Positions 63,621 to 64,000 of a stretch of 64,000 bases of DNA are shown piece by piece. Made by a program: the position numbers and the translations under genes. Numbering within the stretch: position 1 is the first letter of the stretch; every line of letters begins with the position of its first letter. The stretch is from Nitratireductor basaltis (GTDB lineage Bacteria; Pseudomonadota; Alphaproteobacteria; Rhizobiales; Rhizobiaceae): NCBI RefSeq assembly GCF_000733725.1, contig NZ_JMQM01000001.1:1550001-1614000 (forward strand), written 5' to 3'. Under the pieces are notes generated by a model, which made no database searches, had not been told where the DNA came from, and was given only the letters and a program-made list of their open reading frames with translations.

Positions 63621-64000
63621 TTAACCCGCGCTGGTGCCGTCTTCCGTTTGGTTCGCTTTCAGCTTTTCTTCCTCGCGTGCCGCGCGCTTGATGTATGCGC
63701 GTGTGCCGAAGCTCAGGAAAAGCAGATAGGCCACCGCGGAAGCGGCCATGGTCGCCCAGGTATAGCTCGCCAGAAGCAGCGCATAGAGCACTACCGCGAA
63801 CATTACAGGAAGGACGAATTCGCGCCGCACGCGACTGCCGGATGCCTTGCCCGAGTAGACCGGCAGCTTGCTGACCATGAGAATGCCGATGGCCACGGTG
63901 TAGGCAATGGACGCATATACGAACACGGGCTGCGGCGTGAGCCCAAGGAAGCCCAGATAGACAGGCAGCATGACGAGGGCCGCCCCGGCAGGTGCTGGAA
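63621..64000 (-). CDS. pssA: CDP-diacylglycerol-serine O-phosphatidyltransferase, C-terminal part
   Basis: This is the C-terminal part of a PssA-like phosphatidylserine synthase. The frame is open to the window edge (PAPAGAALVMLPVYLGFLGL). The YTVAIGILMVSKLPVYSGK and VRREFVLPVMFAVVLYALLL stretches are typical of the C-terminal helices of rhizobial PssA. The tail is basic and charged. The CDP-alcohol signature lies beyond the edge, so the assignment rests on the C-terminus only. Confidence 0.75.
   Translation of the reverse strand, partial: PAPAGAALVMLPVYLGFLGLTPQPVFVYASIAYTVAIGILMVSKLPVYSGKASGSRVRREFVLPVMFAVVLYALLLASYTWATMAASAVAYLLFLSFGTRAYIKRAAREEEKLKANQTEDGTSAG

Overview
The window is chromosomal DNA of an alphaproteobacterium of the Hyphomicrobiales (Rhizobiales). 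Gene order and content suggest a Phyllobacteriaceae/Brucellaceae-like organism. The evidence is the block order hdaA / CDP-alcohol phosphotransferase / purM-purN, lptF-lptG-lptD-surA-pdxA-ksgA facing gmk-yicC-mltG-fabF-acpP-fabG-fabD, rpsF-rpsR-rplI-cfa-dnaB-alr-radA-cvpA-purF, and two Omp25/31-type outer-membrane proteins. The assignment is by recognition of gene order, not by a database search.

Bases 1-12462 are accessory and partly decayed. They open with the 3' part of a type I restriction-modification operon: hsdS (partial), then a PrrC/RloC-like ATPase with an anticodon-nuclease-like C-terminus, then hsdM, joined by 4-base ATGA overlaps. Next come small secreted proteins, remnants and a two-helix membrane protein. 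A + strand operon (7245-10042) follows. Its first gene carries three frame changes, its second is an HhH-type DNA glycosylase, and its DUF6362-like gene is split by an in-frame amber codon. A DUF4145 protein, a 'sunset'/excalibur pair and a 25-residue membrane protein complete the region. It ends at the 3' end of tRNA-Arg(TCT), a typical integration site. Repeated TGTTGC boxes and a hairpin lie beside that tRNA, but no integrase is in view.

Bases 12463-36145 are core chromosome. They hold tRNA-Arg, an NDUFS4-like complex I subunit, tRNA-Pro(TGG), two small membrane proteins, hdaA, an AI-2E family permease, a CDP-alcohol phosphotransferase, purM-purN, an HD hydrolase, a molybdopterin oxidoreductase, rlmJ, a secreted protein coupled to RNase T2, and two OMPs. 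A pteridine-reductase-like SDR with uvrC, pgsA, moaD and moaE follows, then ndk, a GST, a DinB protein, a glycine-rich secreted protein with seven exact-length 14-residue repeats, an ABC-F ATPase, holC and pepA.

Bases 36146-64000 hold the LPS-transport and outer-membrane assembly operon (lptF, lptG, lptD, surA) with pdxA and ksgA, the convergent fatty-acid synthesis operon (fabD, fabG, acpP, fabF) with mltG, yicC and gmk, and an ABC-2 exporter. They continue with the rpsF-rpsR-rplI ribosomal operon (clear promoter and long leader), cfa, the overlapping dnaB-alr-radA set, cvpA-purF, an SDR, a PlsC-type acyltransferase and the 3' part of a pssA-like gene at the right edge.

The most interesting system is the restriction locus carrying a candidate anticodon nuclease. 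The second is the decaying tRNA-flanked island operon built around an HhH glycosylase.
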